A DNA stretch of 64,000 nt from Pseudomonas viridiflava (lineage in GTDB: Bacteria; Pseudomonadota; Gammaproteobacteria; Pseudomonadales; Pseudomonadaceae): positions 558,001-622,000 of the forward strand of contig NZ_UTIQ01000327.1 in NCBI RefSeq assembly GCF_900582625.1, read 5' to 3'. The notes beneath the pieces are model-generated. The model saw only the letters and a program-made list of their open reading frames with translations. It was not told where the DNA came from and searched no databases. Every line of letters begins with the position of its first letter. Position 1 is the stretch's first letter. The position numbers were made by a program, and so were the translations under genes. This document shows positions 1 to 7,877 of this stretch, piece by piece.

Positions 1-1971
1 CAGGCCCAAGGCTTCACGCACTCGGGTTTTGACTTTGACGCGGTAGCGCCGGTCCATCGCCGCCAGCAGGCCACCGAAGCCGGTGAGCAAGCCGCCGAAC
101 CAGATCCAGCGCACAAAGGGTTTGACGTGAATGCGCACGGCCCAGGCGCCGTTGTCCAGCGGCTCGCCGAGGGCGATGTAGATATCGCGGGTGAAACCGG
201 CGTCGATGCCGGCTTCGGTCATCACCGATTGCTGCACGGTGTACAGGCGTTTTTCCGGGTGCAGTACGGCGACTTCCTTGCCGTCTTCGATGACGCGCAC
301 GGTGCCACGGTCGGAAGTGAAGTTCGGGCCTTCGAAGTGCTCGGCACCGTCGAACACGAAGTGATAGCCGCCCAAGTCAGTCGACTCGCCGCGCTCCATG
401 CGCATGTCGCGTTGCGCGCTGTTCTGGCTCGAGAGCACCACGCCCAGGGCGCATACGGCGATGCCAAGGTGGGCGAGTTGCATGCCCCAGTAGCTGCGGG
501 TCATTTTGCCCAGGCCTTTGAGCAGGCCGGTGTGGCGGGTTTTATCCAGCAAGTCGCGCGCGCCGGCCAGTAGCACCCAGGCTGCCAGCAGGCACACGGC
601 GAGCACCGCCCAGTTGAAGTCGCCGAGCACCATGGAGGCCACGCCGCCAAGCACAACGCTGGCGATCAGCACCGGACTGAGCATGCCGAGCAACCATTTC
701 ACCGGCGTGTCTTTCCAGCGCACCACTACGCCCACGGCCATCACGATCATCAGCAGGCTCATCAACGGCACGAACAGCGCGTTGAAGTACGGCGGGCCGA
801 CGGACAGCTTGGCGCCGGTCAGCGCGTCGAGCACCAGTGGGTACAAGGTGCCGAGCAGAATCATCGAGGCTGCCACCACCAGCACCAGGTTATTGCCCAG
901 CAGCAGCATTTCCCGCGACCACGGCGCAAAGCCGACCTGGCTTTTCACCACCGGGGCGCGAAGGGCGAACAGGGTGAGCGAACCGCCGACCACCAGCAGC
1001 AGGAACGCCAGAATAAACACGCCGCGCTCGGGGTCCGAGGCGAAGGCGTGAACCGACGTGAGCACGCCGGAACGAACCAGGAAGGTGCCCAGCAAGCTCA
1101 AGGAAAAGGCGGCAATGGCCAGCAGCACGGTCCAGCTTTTGAACACGCCGCGTTTTTCCGTGACCGCCAGGGAGTGGATGAGCGCCGTGCCCACCAGCCA
1201 GGGCATAAACGAGGCGTTTTCGACGGGGTCCCAGAACCACCAGCCGCCCCAGCCCAACTCGTAATACGCCCACCACGAACCGAGGGTGATGCCGATGCCC
1301 AGAAACGCCCAGGCGACGATGGTCCACGGCCGCGACCAGCGAGCCCAGGCGGCGTCCAGACGCCCGCCAAGCAAGGCGGCGATGGCAAAGGAGAAGGCGA
1401 CGGAAAAACCGACGTAGCCCATGTACAGCATCGGCGGGTGCACGATTAGGCCGATGTCTTGCAGCAGCGGGTTGAGGTCACGGCCGTCTACCGGACTCTG
1501 TGGCAGCAGGCGCTCGAACGGGTTGGAGGTGATGATGAGGAACAGCAGAAAGCCGATGCTGATCATGCCCATCACGCCCAGCACGCGGGCCAGCATCACT
1601 TGCGGCAACTGGCGGGAGAACACCGACACGGCGAAGGTCCAGCCGCCGAGAATCAGCGCCCAGAGCAGCAGCGAGCCTTCATGCGCGCCCCACACGGCGC
1701 TGAACTTGTAGTACCAGGGCAATGCGCTGTTGGAGTTGTTGGCGACATAGGCGACGGAGAAGTCGTCGGTCATAAACGCCCAGGTCAGGCAGGCGAAGGC
1801 CAATACCAGAAAACTGAACTGGCCCCAGGCGGCCGGCTGGGCCAGGCCCATCCATTGCCGATCACCGCGCCAGGCGCCGATCATGGGCAAGGTGGCCTGC
1901 ACCAGCGCCATGCACAGGGCGAGGATCATCGCCAGGTGACCAATTTCGGGAACGATCAGGGCGGCCATCAT
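1..1971 (-). CDS. ccmF: Cytochrome c-type biogenesis protein CcmF (3' end cut by window edge)
   Basis: CcmF is the membrane heme-lyase subunit that attaches heme to apocytochrome c in the periplasm, working with CcmH and CcmE. The reading frame is open from the ATG at 1971 to base 1 (657 codons); the family is about 660 residues, so only a few C-terminal residues are missing. The product is multi-spanning and carries the tryptophan-rich heme-handling motif WGGWWFWDPVEN at about residue 240, with a His-Pro-Pro segment (IVHPPMLYMGY) before it. The start is fixed by an ATGA overlap with the ccmE stop. It is the most downstream ccm gene visible; ccmG/ccmH would be expected just outside the window. 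Confidence 0.97.
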   Translation of the reverse strand, partial: MMAALIVPEIGHLAMILALCMALVQATLPMIGAWRGDRQWMGLAQPAAWGQFSFLVLAFACLTWAFMTDDFSVAYVANNSNSALPWYYKFSAVWGAHEGSLLLWALILGGWTFAVSVFSRQLPQVMLARVLGVMGMISIGFLLFLIITSNPFERLLPQSPVDGRDLNPLLQDIGLIVHPPMLYMGYVGFSVAFSFAIAALLGGRLDAAWARWSRPWTIVAWAFLGIGITLGSWWAYYELGWGGWWFWDPVENASFMPWLVGTALIHSLAVTEKRGVFKSWTVLLAIAAFSLSLLGTFLVRSGVLTSVHAFASDPERGVFILAFLLLVVGGSLTLFALRAPVVKSQVGFAPWSREMLLLGNNLVLVVAASMILLGTLYPLVLDALTGAKLSVGPPYFNALFVPLMSLLMIVMAVGVVVRWKDTPVKWLLGMLSPVLIASVVLGGVASMVLGDFNWAVLAVCLLAAWVLLAGARDLLDKTRHTGLLKGLGKMTRSYWGMQLAHLGIAVCALGVVLSSQNSAQRDMRMERGESTDLGGYHFVFDGAEHFEGPNFTSDRGTVRVIEDGKEVAVLHPEKRLYTVQQSVMTEAGIDAGFTRDIYIALGEPLDNGAWAVRIHVKPFVRWIWFGGLLTGFGGLLAAMDRRYRVKVKTRVREALGL

Positions 1972-2450
1972 GGTTGTTTATCTCCACTTGCCGGGGCATA
2001 AGCGGCGCCGTCTTGGGGGGCCGATTGGCCGCTGTCTTTCAGCGCTTTGGTGACTTCGGGTGGCATGTATTTTTCGTCGTGCTTAGCCAGCACTTCGTCG
2101 GCGATCAGCACGCCGTCGGCGTTGAGTTTGCCAAGGGCGACGATGCCCTGCCCTTCGCGGAACAGGTCGGGAAGAATGCCGCGATAACGGATGGTCACGC
2201 TTTTGGCAAAGTCGGTGACTACGAATTGCACGTCCAGCGAATCGCCGCTGCGCACCAGCGAGCCTTTTTCCACCATGCCGCCGGCGCGAATGCGGGTGTC
2301 ATGCGGCACCTCGCCGTTGGCGATTTGCGTGGGTGTGTAGAACAGGTTGATGTTCTGCTGCAGGGCGCTCAACGCCAGGCCAACGGCAATGCCGACGCCC
2401 GCGACGATGGCGAGGATGATCAACAGGCGCTTTTTACGCAGCGGATTCAC
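1968..2450 (-). CDS. ccmE: Heme chaperone CcmE
   Basis: CcmE is a 160-residue periplasmic heme chaperone that receives heme from CcmC, binds it covalently and passes it to the CcmF/H lyase. One N-terminal anchor (about residues 8-30) is followed by the OB-fold domain. The heme-attaching histidine is His124 in KHDEKYMPPEV, with Tyr128 as the axial ligand, matching the conserved HxxxY pattern. The start codon is GTG at 2450 and overlaps the ccmD stop. It overlaps ccmF by an ATGA junction, so translation is probably coupled along the operon. Confidence 0.97.
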   Translation of the reverse strand: MNPLRKKRLLIILAIVAGVGIAVGLALSALQQNINLFYTPTQIANGEVPHDTRIRAGGMVEKGSLVRSGDSLDVQFVVTDFAKSVTIRYRGILPDLFREGQGIVALGKLNADGVLIADEVLAKHDEKYMPPEVTKALKDSGQSAPQDGAAYAPASGDKQP

Positions 2451-2623
2451 TTCTGACTCTCCCGGCGCAAACGGCGCGCCTCTTCTTGCAGATAACGACG
2501 GCGCGCCAGAACCGGCAGCGCGACGTTGAGCGCCAACACCGCCAGGCTTATGCCATAGGCGGTCCAGACATAAACACCATGGTGGCCCATGGCAAGAAAC
2601 TCACTGAACGAGGCAAAGCTCAT
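2447..2623 (-). CDS. ccmD: Heme exporter subunit CcmD
   Basis: This is a 58-residue single-span membrane protein that stabilises the CcmABC-CcmE complex and promotes release of holo-CcmE. It begins MSFASFSEFLAMGHHGVYVW, the usual CcmD N terminus, followed by one hydrophobic helix and a basic, charged tail (RRRYLQEEARRLRRESQK). It sits exactly between ccmC and ccmE and overlaps both: ATGA with ccmC, and its TGA lies inside the ccmE GTG region. Size, position and sequence agree with the family. Confidence 0.93.
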   Translation of the reverse strand: MSFASFSEFLAMGHHGVYVWTAYGISLAVLALNVALPVLARRRYLQEEARRLRRESQK

Positions 2624-3381
2624 CGCACGCCTCCTTTTTCAATCTGTTGCGCCACTTCGGCTTTCACCCAACTGCTGCGGGCTTCGCGCTTGAGCACTTC
2701 GAGGCGCATGCGCATCAGCATCACGGCGCCGAAGAAGCAGTAGAAACCGAGCACCATCAACAGCAGCGGAATCCACATTTCCGACGGCATGGCCGGGCGT
2801 TCGGTGATTTTGAACGTGGCGCCCTGGTGCAGGGTGTTCCACCACTCCACCGAGTATTTGATGATCGGAATATTCACCACGCCCACCAGCGCCAGCACGG
2901 CGCACGCCTTAGCGGCGCTGTCGCGGTTACTGATGGCGTTGCCCAGGGCGATGATGCCGAAATAAAGGAACAGCAGAATCAACATGGAGGTCAGGCGCGC
3001 GTCCCACACCCACCATGAGCCCCACGTCGGCTTGCCCCAGATGGCGCCGGTGAGCAGCGCGATGGCGGTCATCCAGGCACCAATCGGCGCGGCCGATTGC
3101 AGGGCGACGTCGGCAATTTTCATCTTCCACACCAGCCCAACCAGACCGGCAATTGCCAGCAGCACATAGCACGACTGCGCCAACATGGCGGCCGGCACGT
3201 GGATATAGATGATGCGAAAGCTGTTGCCCTGCTGGTAATCCGGCGGCGCGAACGCCAGGCCCCAGACCAGACCGGTGGCAATAAGCAGAACGGCCGCCAC
3301 GCTCAACCAGGGCAGCCAGCGGCCGCTGATCTGGTAGAACCATTTGGGCGAGCCCCATTTGTGAAACCAAGTCCAATTCAT
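2620..3381 (-). CDS. ccmC: Heme exporter protein CcmC
   Basis: CcmC is a six-span inner-membrane protein (253 residues from the ATG at 3381) that loads heme onto CcmE. It carries the signature WGSWWVWDARLTS, flanked by conserved histidines, in the periplasmic WWD domain. The frame is open 20 codons further upstream, but the family start is MNWTWFHKWGSPKWFYQ, so 3381 was chosen. It follows ccmB by 19 bases and overlaps ccmD. No anomalies seen. Confidence 0.96.
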   Translation of the reverse strand: MNWTWFHKWGSPKWFYQISGRWLPWLSVAAVLLIATGLVWGLAFAPPDYQQGNSFRIIYIHVPAAMLAQSCYVLLAIAGLVGLVWKMKIADVALQSAAPIGAWMTAIALLTGAIWGKPTWGSWWVWDARLTSMLILLFLYFGIIALGNAISNRDSAAKACAVLALVGVVNIPIIKYSVEWWNTLHQGATFKITERPAMPSEMWIPLLLMVLGFYCFFGAVMLMRMRLEVLKREARSSWVKAEVAQQIEKGGVR

Positions 3382-3400
3382 CAGGGTAACCACGTCATTT

Positions 3401-4072
3401 TTATTCGCCGACGCTAATGGCCAGGCCTGCGGCGGTCGCAAAAGGTGTCAGGGTAACGGCCAAGGCAGCAAGGCTGGCCATCCACAGCAAGTAACCGATC
3501 ACTGGTAAGCCCTGCAACGCGGCTTGCAGCGCCCCGCTGCCGAGAATCAGCACGGGGATATAAAGCGGAAGAATCAGCAGCGCCAGTAACAGGCCACCGC
3601 GTTTGAGGCCGACGGTGAGCGCCGCACCCACCGCGCCCAACAGGCTGAGCACCGGCGTTCCCAATAATAAAGTGGCGAGCAGCACGGGAATGCAGTGCCC
3701 CGGCAAGCCCAGCATCAGCGCCAACAAGGGCGCCAGCAGCACCAGCGCCAGGCCGGAAAACAGCCAGTGTGCCAGCACCTTGGCCAATACCAGAAGAGCC
3801 AACGGGTGCGGCGAAAGGACCCACTGCTCAAGCGAACCGTCTTCAAAATCGCTGCGAAAAAGCCCGTCCAGCGAGAGCAAAACCGCCAGTAGCGCCGCCA
3901 CCCAGATCAACCCGGGCGACAGGGTTTGCAGCAGTTGGCTTTCCGGGCCAACGGCCAGCGGGAACAAGGCGATAACGATGGCGAAGAACACTAACGGGTT
4001 GGCCAGCTCAGCCGGACGGCGGAAGAGTAAACGCGCCTCGCGGGCAACCAACAAGGTGAAGACGTTGCTCAT
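3401..4072 (-). CDS. ccmB: Heme exporter permease CcmB
   Basis: CcmB is the 223-residue permease half of the CcmAB ABC complex. Its ATPase activity releases heme-loaded CcmE from CcmC. The sequence is almost entirely hydrophobic, with about six predicted spans. The N terminus (MSNVFTLLVAREARLLFRRPAELANPLVFF) is typical of the family. It overlaps ccmA by ATGA at 4069-4072. Confidence 0.96.
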   Translation of the reverse strand: MSNVFTLLVAREARLLFRRPAELANPLVFFAIVIALFPLAVGPESQLLQTLSPGLIWVAALLAVLLSLDGLFRSDFEDGSLEQWVLSPHPLALLVLAKVLAHWLFSGLALVLLAPLLALMLGLPGHCIPVLLATLLLGTPVLSLLGAVGAALTVGLKRGGLLLALLILPLYIPVLILGSGALQAALQGLPVIGYLLWMASLAALAVTLTPFATAAGLAISVGE

Positions 4073-4704
4073 GGGCGGCGCTGCCCCAGGTCCAATTCGC
4101 GGTAACCGCTTGGCCGGTGCGCCAAGGTGTGGTGCGTGGTCAACAGCACCATACCGCCGTGTTCGCAGTGCTCGGCCAAATGGGCTTCGAGTTGGGTGAC
4201 GCCGGTTTTATCCAGCGCGGTAAACGGTTCGTCGAGGATCCACAACGGTGGTGGGTTCAGGTACAAGCGCGCCAGGGCAACGCGGCGCTGCTGGCCGGCA
4301 GACAGGGTGTGGCAGGGAACGTCTTCAAAACCGCGCAAACCCACCTGTTCCAGCGCCTGCCAAATGACATCGCGCGTGGCCGGTTGATGCAGGGCGCAGA
4401 GCCAGGTGAGGTTTTCTTCAGCGGTAAGCAAACCCTTGATGCCTGCCGCGTGGCCAAGCCATAACAGGTTGCGGGCCAGCTCGTTGCGTTGCGTGGTCAG
4501 CGGCTGACCATTGAGCAACACTTCGCCAGCGGTCGGTTGCATCAGCCCGGCGAGCAAGCGCAGCAGGCTGGTTTTGCCGCTGCCATTGGGACCACTGACT
4601 TGCAGCATGTCGCCAGCCGCCAACCGCAGCTCCAACTGTTCGAAAAGCATGCGCCAGTCCCGCTCACAGGCGAGTGCTACAGCTTCGAGGAAGGGGCTCT
4701 TCAA
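4069..4704 (-). CDS. ccmA: Heme exporter ATPase CcmA
   Basis: CcmA is the ATPase subunit of the CcmAB complex. Walker A (GPNGSGKT, about residues 38-45), the ABC signature LSAGQQRR and Walker B WILDEPF are all present. The frame has no good ATG at the expected place. It extends to a TTG at 4791, but family members begin close to the segment SPFLEAVALACERDW, so I place the start at the TTG at 4704 (211 residues, usual length). A first ATG occurs only inside the first strand of the fold (WRMLFEQ) and would truncate it. The exact start is uncertain; the identity is not. It is the first gene of the ccm operon, divergent from the fliK-like gene. Confidence 0.93.
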   Translation of the reverse strand: MKSPFLEAVALACERDWRMLFEQLELRLAAGDMLQVSGPNGSGKTSLLRLLAGLMQPTAGEVLLNGQPLTTQRNELARNLLWLGHAAGIKGLLTAEENLTWLCALHQPATRDVIWQALEQVGLRGFEDVPCHTLSAGQQRRVALARLYLNPPPLWILDEPFTALDKTGVTQLEAHLAEHCEHGGMVLLTTHHTLAHRPSGYRELDLGQRRP

Positions 4705-4846
4705 GGTTAGGCTGACCTGCGGGCTAAGGGGCCGGAGGAAAATTCCGGACGGGCTGGTTCTGGCGCTGCTTTTGCTATCAAGTCCAGGCAAGCTTGGCCG
4801 CTATACTCAGGCAAGCCACTTGCACGGCCGACCCGGACGGGGCGGC

Positions 4847-4852
4847 ATTATA
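4847..4852 (-). promoter_or_regulatory. Candidate -10 box for the ccm operon
   Basis: On the minus strand the sequence reads TATAAT, a perfect -10 hexamer, in the divergent spacer between ccmA and the fliK-like gene. Seventeen bases upstream lies TTCGAG, a poor -35. The leader to ccmA would be about 135 nt. Only the hexamer is convincing. Confidence 0.35.
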
Positions 4853-4905
4853 CATGTCACGCCCGCCCCTCGAAGCTGGCTTTTTCGACAGGTTGTAAAC
4901 CGCCG

Positions 4906-6477
4906 ATGAGCGAAATCAGTAGCACTCGCCCACTCTCCCCCGTTGCGCCGACCCCACGCCCGAACACCTCGGTGACCGACGCGGCGGTGAAACTCTTGCA
5001 GCCGCTGGGCAACCTGCTGGCCGTGGGCGATAGCACCACCGCCGAAGTGGTCAGCGTTAAAGACCTGGCGCAGAACTTCCAACAAGTGCTGCTCAGGCTG
5101 ACCGTGAATGGCGGCCAGCAAGCCACCGTGCAGGCGACCACCAGCCAACCGCTGGTACAAGGCAGCACCGTGGCGGTGACGGCGCTTTCCGATACGCGTT
5201 TGTCCGTGCTGATGCAGGTGGCGGCGGGCGGCAATCCGCTGACGAGCCTTGATGGCGAGGCCATCCCGCCGGGCACGGTGATTCAAGGCAAGGTCGAATC
5301 CAGCCAACCCTTTGTGCAGCCGCAGACCTTGCAGGTGCTGAATAAAGTGCTGGTCGCCCTGCTCAACACGCCGTTGGCCGGCAGCAAACTGTCGATTGAA
5401 ACGCCGCTCAATTTGCCCGTGGGCAGCCTGTTGACCGCGCAAGTGCAGAGCAACCAATCGCTGACCTTTCTGCCACTCAGCGGCCGTCTCGACCAACTTG
5501 AGCTGGGCCAACAGTTGGGCAGTCAGCAAGCGCGTCAGGGCTCGCTGGAGAATTTGCTGAAATCGCTGCAAGGCCTGAGCGGCAAGGAAGGCGTGCCCGA
5601 AGGCATGCGCGGCGCCATCGACAAGTTGCTTGGCTCGCTGCCCGACGGCGCGCAGCTGAGCGATTCCAAAGGCCTGTCGCAAGCGCTGGAAAAGAGCGGC
5701 ATGTTCCTCGAAGCCAAACTGCTCAGTGGCAACACCGCCGGGCTTTCGCAAGACATGAAAGCCAACCTGCTGCGCCTGATCGCACAAATTCTGCCGGCCC
5801 TGCCCAGCGGCGCAGCCATCAACCCGATCAACATCGGCGCCAATCTCGGCCAGGCGCTGCCGGTGTTTCTGCGCAACGCCCTCGGCGCGCTGGGGCAAAC
5901 CGGCGTTAAGCAGCAAGGACTGACTTTCCCGCTGCCAAGCAAGCTGCAACAGGAAATGGAAAACGAGGGCGACCTGGAAGGCCTGCTCAAACTCGCCGCC
6001 GCCGCCGTGGCCCGCTTGCAGACGCACCAACTGTCGAGCCTGGCGCAAAGCCAGCTAACGCCGGAAGGCAACCTGCTGACCACTTGGCAGATGGAAATCC
6101 CCATGCGTAACGGGCAAGACCTGGTGCCGCTGCAACTGAAAATGCAGCGTGAAGATGCGCAAGAGGAAGAGAAATCAGGCAAGGGCGGCAAGAAAGGTCA
6201 GCAGCAAGAACCGGTGTGGCGCATCGAACTGGCTTTCGACATTCCGCCGCTGGGCCCGCTGCAAGTTCAGGCGCAGCTGGCGCGCGGCAGCCTGACCAGC
6301 CAGCTGTGGGCAGAACGGGCCAGCACCGTGAACCTGATCGATAACGAACTGGGCACCCTGCGTGATCGCCTGACCGCTGCCGGCTTGAATGTCGGCGAAC
6401 TGGCCTGCCAGCAAGGCGTGCCGCCGCAAGGCCCGCGCACCACCCTCGAACAACGCTGGATTGACGAAAAAGCATGA
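4906..6477 (+). CDS. FliK-like hook-length control domain protein (second FliK)
   Basis: This 523-residue protein belongs to the flagellar hook-length control family. The conserved C-terminal domain is visible at about residues 385-500: IPMRNGQDLVPLQLKMQ, then PLGPLQVQAQLARG, then a helix around NLIDNELGTLRDRLTAAGLNV. The first 350 residues are Gln/Leu/Ser-rich and low in Cys and His, like a secreted ruler. A separate full fliK is present at 27544-28845, so this is a paralogue. It overlaps by ATGA the FlhB-C-like gene that follows, so the two products probably act together. Genes at the same place in other Pseudomonas are usually annotated as hypothetical or FliK-like; what it controls is not known to me. 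Confidence 0.85.
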   Translation: MSEISSTRPLSPVAPTPRPNTSVTDAAVKLLQPLGNLLAVGDSTTAEVVSVKDLAQNFQQVLLRLTVNGGQQATVQATTSQPLVQGSTVAVTALSDTRLSVLMQVAAGGNPLTSLDGEAIPPGTVIQGKVESSQPFVQPQTLQVLNKVLVALLNTPLAGSKLSIETPLNLPVGSLLTAQVQSNQSLTFLPLSGRLDQLELGQQLGSQQARQGSLENLLKSLQGLSGKEGVPEGMRGAIDKLLGSLPDGAQLSDSKGLSQALEKSGMFLEAKLLSGNTAGLSQDMKANLLRLIAQILPALPSGAAINPINIGANLGQALPVFLRNALGALGQTGVKQQGLTFPLPSKLQQEMENEGDLEGLLKLAAAAVARLQTHQLSSLAQSQLTPEGNLLTTWQMEIPMRNGQDLVPLQLKMQREDAQEEEKSGKGGKKGQQQEPVWRIELAFDIPPLGPLQVQAQLARGSLTSQLWAERASTVNLIDNELGTLRDRLTAAGLNVGELACQQGVPPQGPRTTLEQRWIDEKA

Positions 6478-6797
6478 AACGTGAAGCTCCCCGCCAGGCC
6501 ATTGCGCTCAACTACGACGGCAAGAGCGCACCGAGCCTGACCGCAAAGGGCGACGATGAATTGGCGGAAGCCATTCTGGCCGTGGCTCGGGAATATGAAG
6601 TGCCGATTTACGAAAACGCCGAACTGGTGCGCCTGCTCGCGCGCATGGAATTAGGGGATTCGATTCCCGAAGAGCTGTACCGCAGCGTGGCCGAGATCAT
6701 CGCGTTTGCGTGGTACTTGAAAGGCAAATGCCCGGAAGGGTTTACCCCCGATGATGGCGGCGAGAAAGATGTCACGCCGCAGCGGTTGCTGGATTAA
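6474..6797 (+). CDS. FlhB C-terminal-domain-like protein (EscU/YscU/HrcU switch family)
   Basis: This 107-residue protein resembles only the part of FlhB that follows the self-cleavage site. QAIALNYDGKSAPSLTAKG aligns with the FlhB segment AVALKYD...APVLLAKG, and VPIYENAELVRLLARMELGDSIPEELYRSVAEIIAF aligns with the end of that domain. There is no membrane domain and no NPTH cleavage motif. It is translationally coupled to the FliK-like gene upstream. FliK and FlhB form the substrate-specificity switch of flagellar export, so the pair looks like a detached copy of that switch. A role as an adaptor or decoy for the export gate is inference. Confidence 0.85.
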   Translation: MKREAPRQAIALNYDGKSAPSLTAKGDDELAEAILAVAREYEVPIYENAELVRLLARMELGDSIPEELYRSVAEIIAFAWYLKGKCPEGFTPDDGGEKDVTPQRLLD

Positions 6798-6807
6798 CGC
6801 GTCCGTC

Positions 6808-6886
6808 GTAGGAGCCAGCTTGCTGGCGAATCCTGGAAACGGTAATTGCCGAGGTTTGCAGGGTTCGCCAGCAAGCTGGCTCCTAC
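6808..6886. repeat. REP doublet (REPIN) with perfect 23-bp arms
   Basis: Two inverted copies of a 23-base REP sequence, beginning GTAGGAGCCAGCTTGCTGG at 6808-6830 and in reverse complement at 6864-6886, match base for base. Each arm is itself a small hairpin (GCCAGC-TT-GCTGGC). The 33-base spacer contains TGGAAA and GAGGTTTGCAGGG, also present in the doublet at 28925. It lies between the convergent FlhB-C-like and DUF2802 genes and may serve both as a 3' end. Confidence 0.9.
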
Positions 6887-6899
6887 AGCACAGGCGGCT

Positions 6900-7304
6900 T
6901 TAGCGCTTGGCTTGATGCAACTTGCTCACCAGCTCCGCCTCGGCGCGGCTGAGGCCGCAGGATTGGGTGAGGTCGTCGACACTGGCGCCCAGGCCGACTA
7001 AACGCGCTGCCTGGGTGAAGGAGAGATTGCTGGGGTCGCGCTGTTCAATCTGGCTGAGTTTGTCTGGAATCGGCGCCAGGGTGCGGCGCAATTCGTAGAG
7101 TTCTTCACCCATGCGGATGCTACCGGTGAGGTAGGTGTCCAAACGCTTTTTCAGTTCTTTGATCGCTTGGTCGCGCAGTGCGTCGCGCTGTGCCTGGTGT
7201 TCGAACTGACGAGCGAATTCTCGCTGTCGTCCCGCCAGCCAGATGCAGGTGCCGCCCAGCGAGACGCAAGCCAGGGCAAGCACCAACAGCGCGATGTCGA
7301 GCAT
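6900..7304 (-). CDS. DUF2802 family membrane-anchored protein
   Basis: This is a 134-residue protein with one N-terminal transmembrane helix (about 4-24), then a charged, probably coiled-coil helix (residues 28-90), then a C-terminal helical segment (residues 95-130) that looks like a small helix-turn-helix fold (FTQAARLVGLGASVDDLTQ). It is the last gene of the parC-parP-cheW unit, 3 bases after cheW. DUF2802 proteins recur at this place in Pseudomonas and related polar-flagellated bacteria, which suggests a link to the polar chemosensory array. No function is established that I know of. Confidence 0.85.
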   Translation of the reverse strand: MLDIALLVLALACVSLGGTCIWLAGRQREFARQFEHQAQRDALRDQAIKELKKRLDTYLTGSIRMGEELYELRRTLAPIPDKLSQIEQRDPSNLSFTQAARLVGLGASVDDLTQSCGLSRAEAELVSKLHQAKR

Positions 7305-7307
7305 GGG

Positions 7308-7787
7308 TTAGATGCTCTCCAGTTCGGACCACTCTTCTTCGGACATCATTTTGTCCAGCTCAACCAGAATCAGCAGTTCGCCGTTCTTGTTGCAGACGCC
7401 CTGGATGAACTTGGCCGACTCGTCGTTGCCGACGTTAGGCGCGGTTTCCACTTCCGATTGGCGCAGGTAAACCACTTCAGCAACGCTGTCGACCATGATG
7501 CCAACCACTTGCTTGTCGGCTTCGATGATGACGATACGGGTGTTGTCGGTAACCGAACCGGAGTCCAGGCCGAAGCGCTGGCGGGTGTCGATCACGGTCA
7601 CCACGTTGCCGCGCAGGTTGATGATGCCCAGCACGTAGCTAGGGGCACCCGGCACCGGGGCGATTTCGGTGTAGCGCAGCACTTCCTGCACCTGCATCAC
7701 GTTGATGCCGTAGGTTTCGTTATCCAGACGGAACGTCACCCATTGCAGAATGGGATCTTCGGAACCTTGCGCGGACGTTTTCTTCAT
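7308..7787 (-). CDS. cheW: Chemotaxis coupling protein CheW
   Basis: CheW is a 159-residue adaptor of the CheW/SH3-like fold that joins chemoreceptors to CheA in the array. After a short N-terminal tail the CheW domain runs from about residue 14 (WVTFRLDNETYGINVMQVQE) to residue 150. Family features include VPGAPSYVLGIINLRGNVVTVIDTRQRFGL and the closing VELDKMMSEEEW. It lies in the same orientation between parP and the DUF2802 gene. Co-expression with the array-placement genes parC/parP is likely. Confidence 0.96.
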   Translation of the reverse strand: MKKTSAQGSEDPILQWVTFRLDNETYGINVMQVQEVLRYTEIAPVPGAPSYVLGIINLRGNVVTVIDTRQRFGLDSGSVTDNTRIVIIEADKQVVGIMVDSVAEVVYLRQSEVETAPNVGNDESAKFIQGVCNKNGELLILVELDKMMSEEEWSELESI

Positions 7788-7849
7788 ATCCCTAGCCTCA
7801 TCAATGCCACTGTCATGGCGTACGGGTGTAACCCGCCGTTTACTTTAGC

Positions 7850-7866
7850 GCCCCGATTTGCGGGGC
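7850..7866 (-). other. Short GC hairpin between parP and cheW
   Basis: The sequence forms GCCCCG-CAAAT-CGGGGC on the minus strand, between the parP stop and the cheW start. No T-run follows it on that strand, so it does not look like an intrinsic terminator. A role in mRNA processing or stability between the two genes is possible. Confidence 0.4.
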
Positions 7867-7877
7867 CGTTCAATCGG

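Noticed and set aside
4807..6048. A 413-codon minus-strand open frame opposite the fliK-like gene
   Set aside because: It is antisense to a gene with recognisable domain structure and would overlap the ccmA promoter region.
7788..7877. Possible FliA promoter directly before cheW (CTAAAGT on the minus strand)
   Set aside because: The -35 is fair but no GCCGATAA-like -10 lies at the right distance, and cheW is probably transcribed from the parP promoter.
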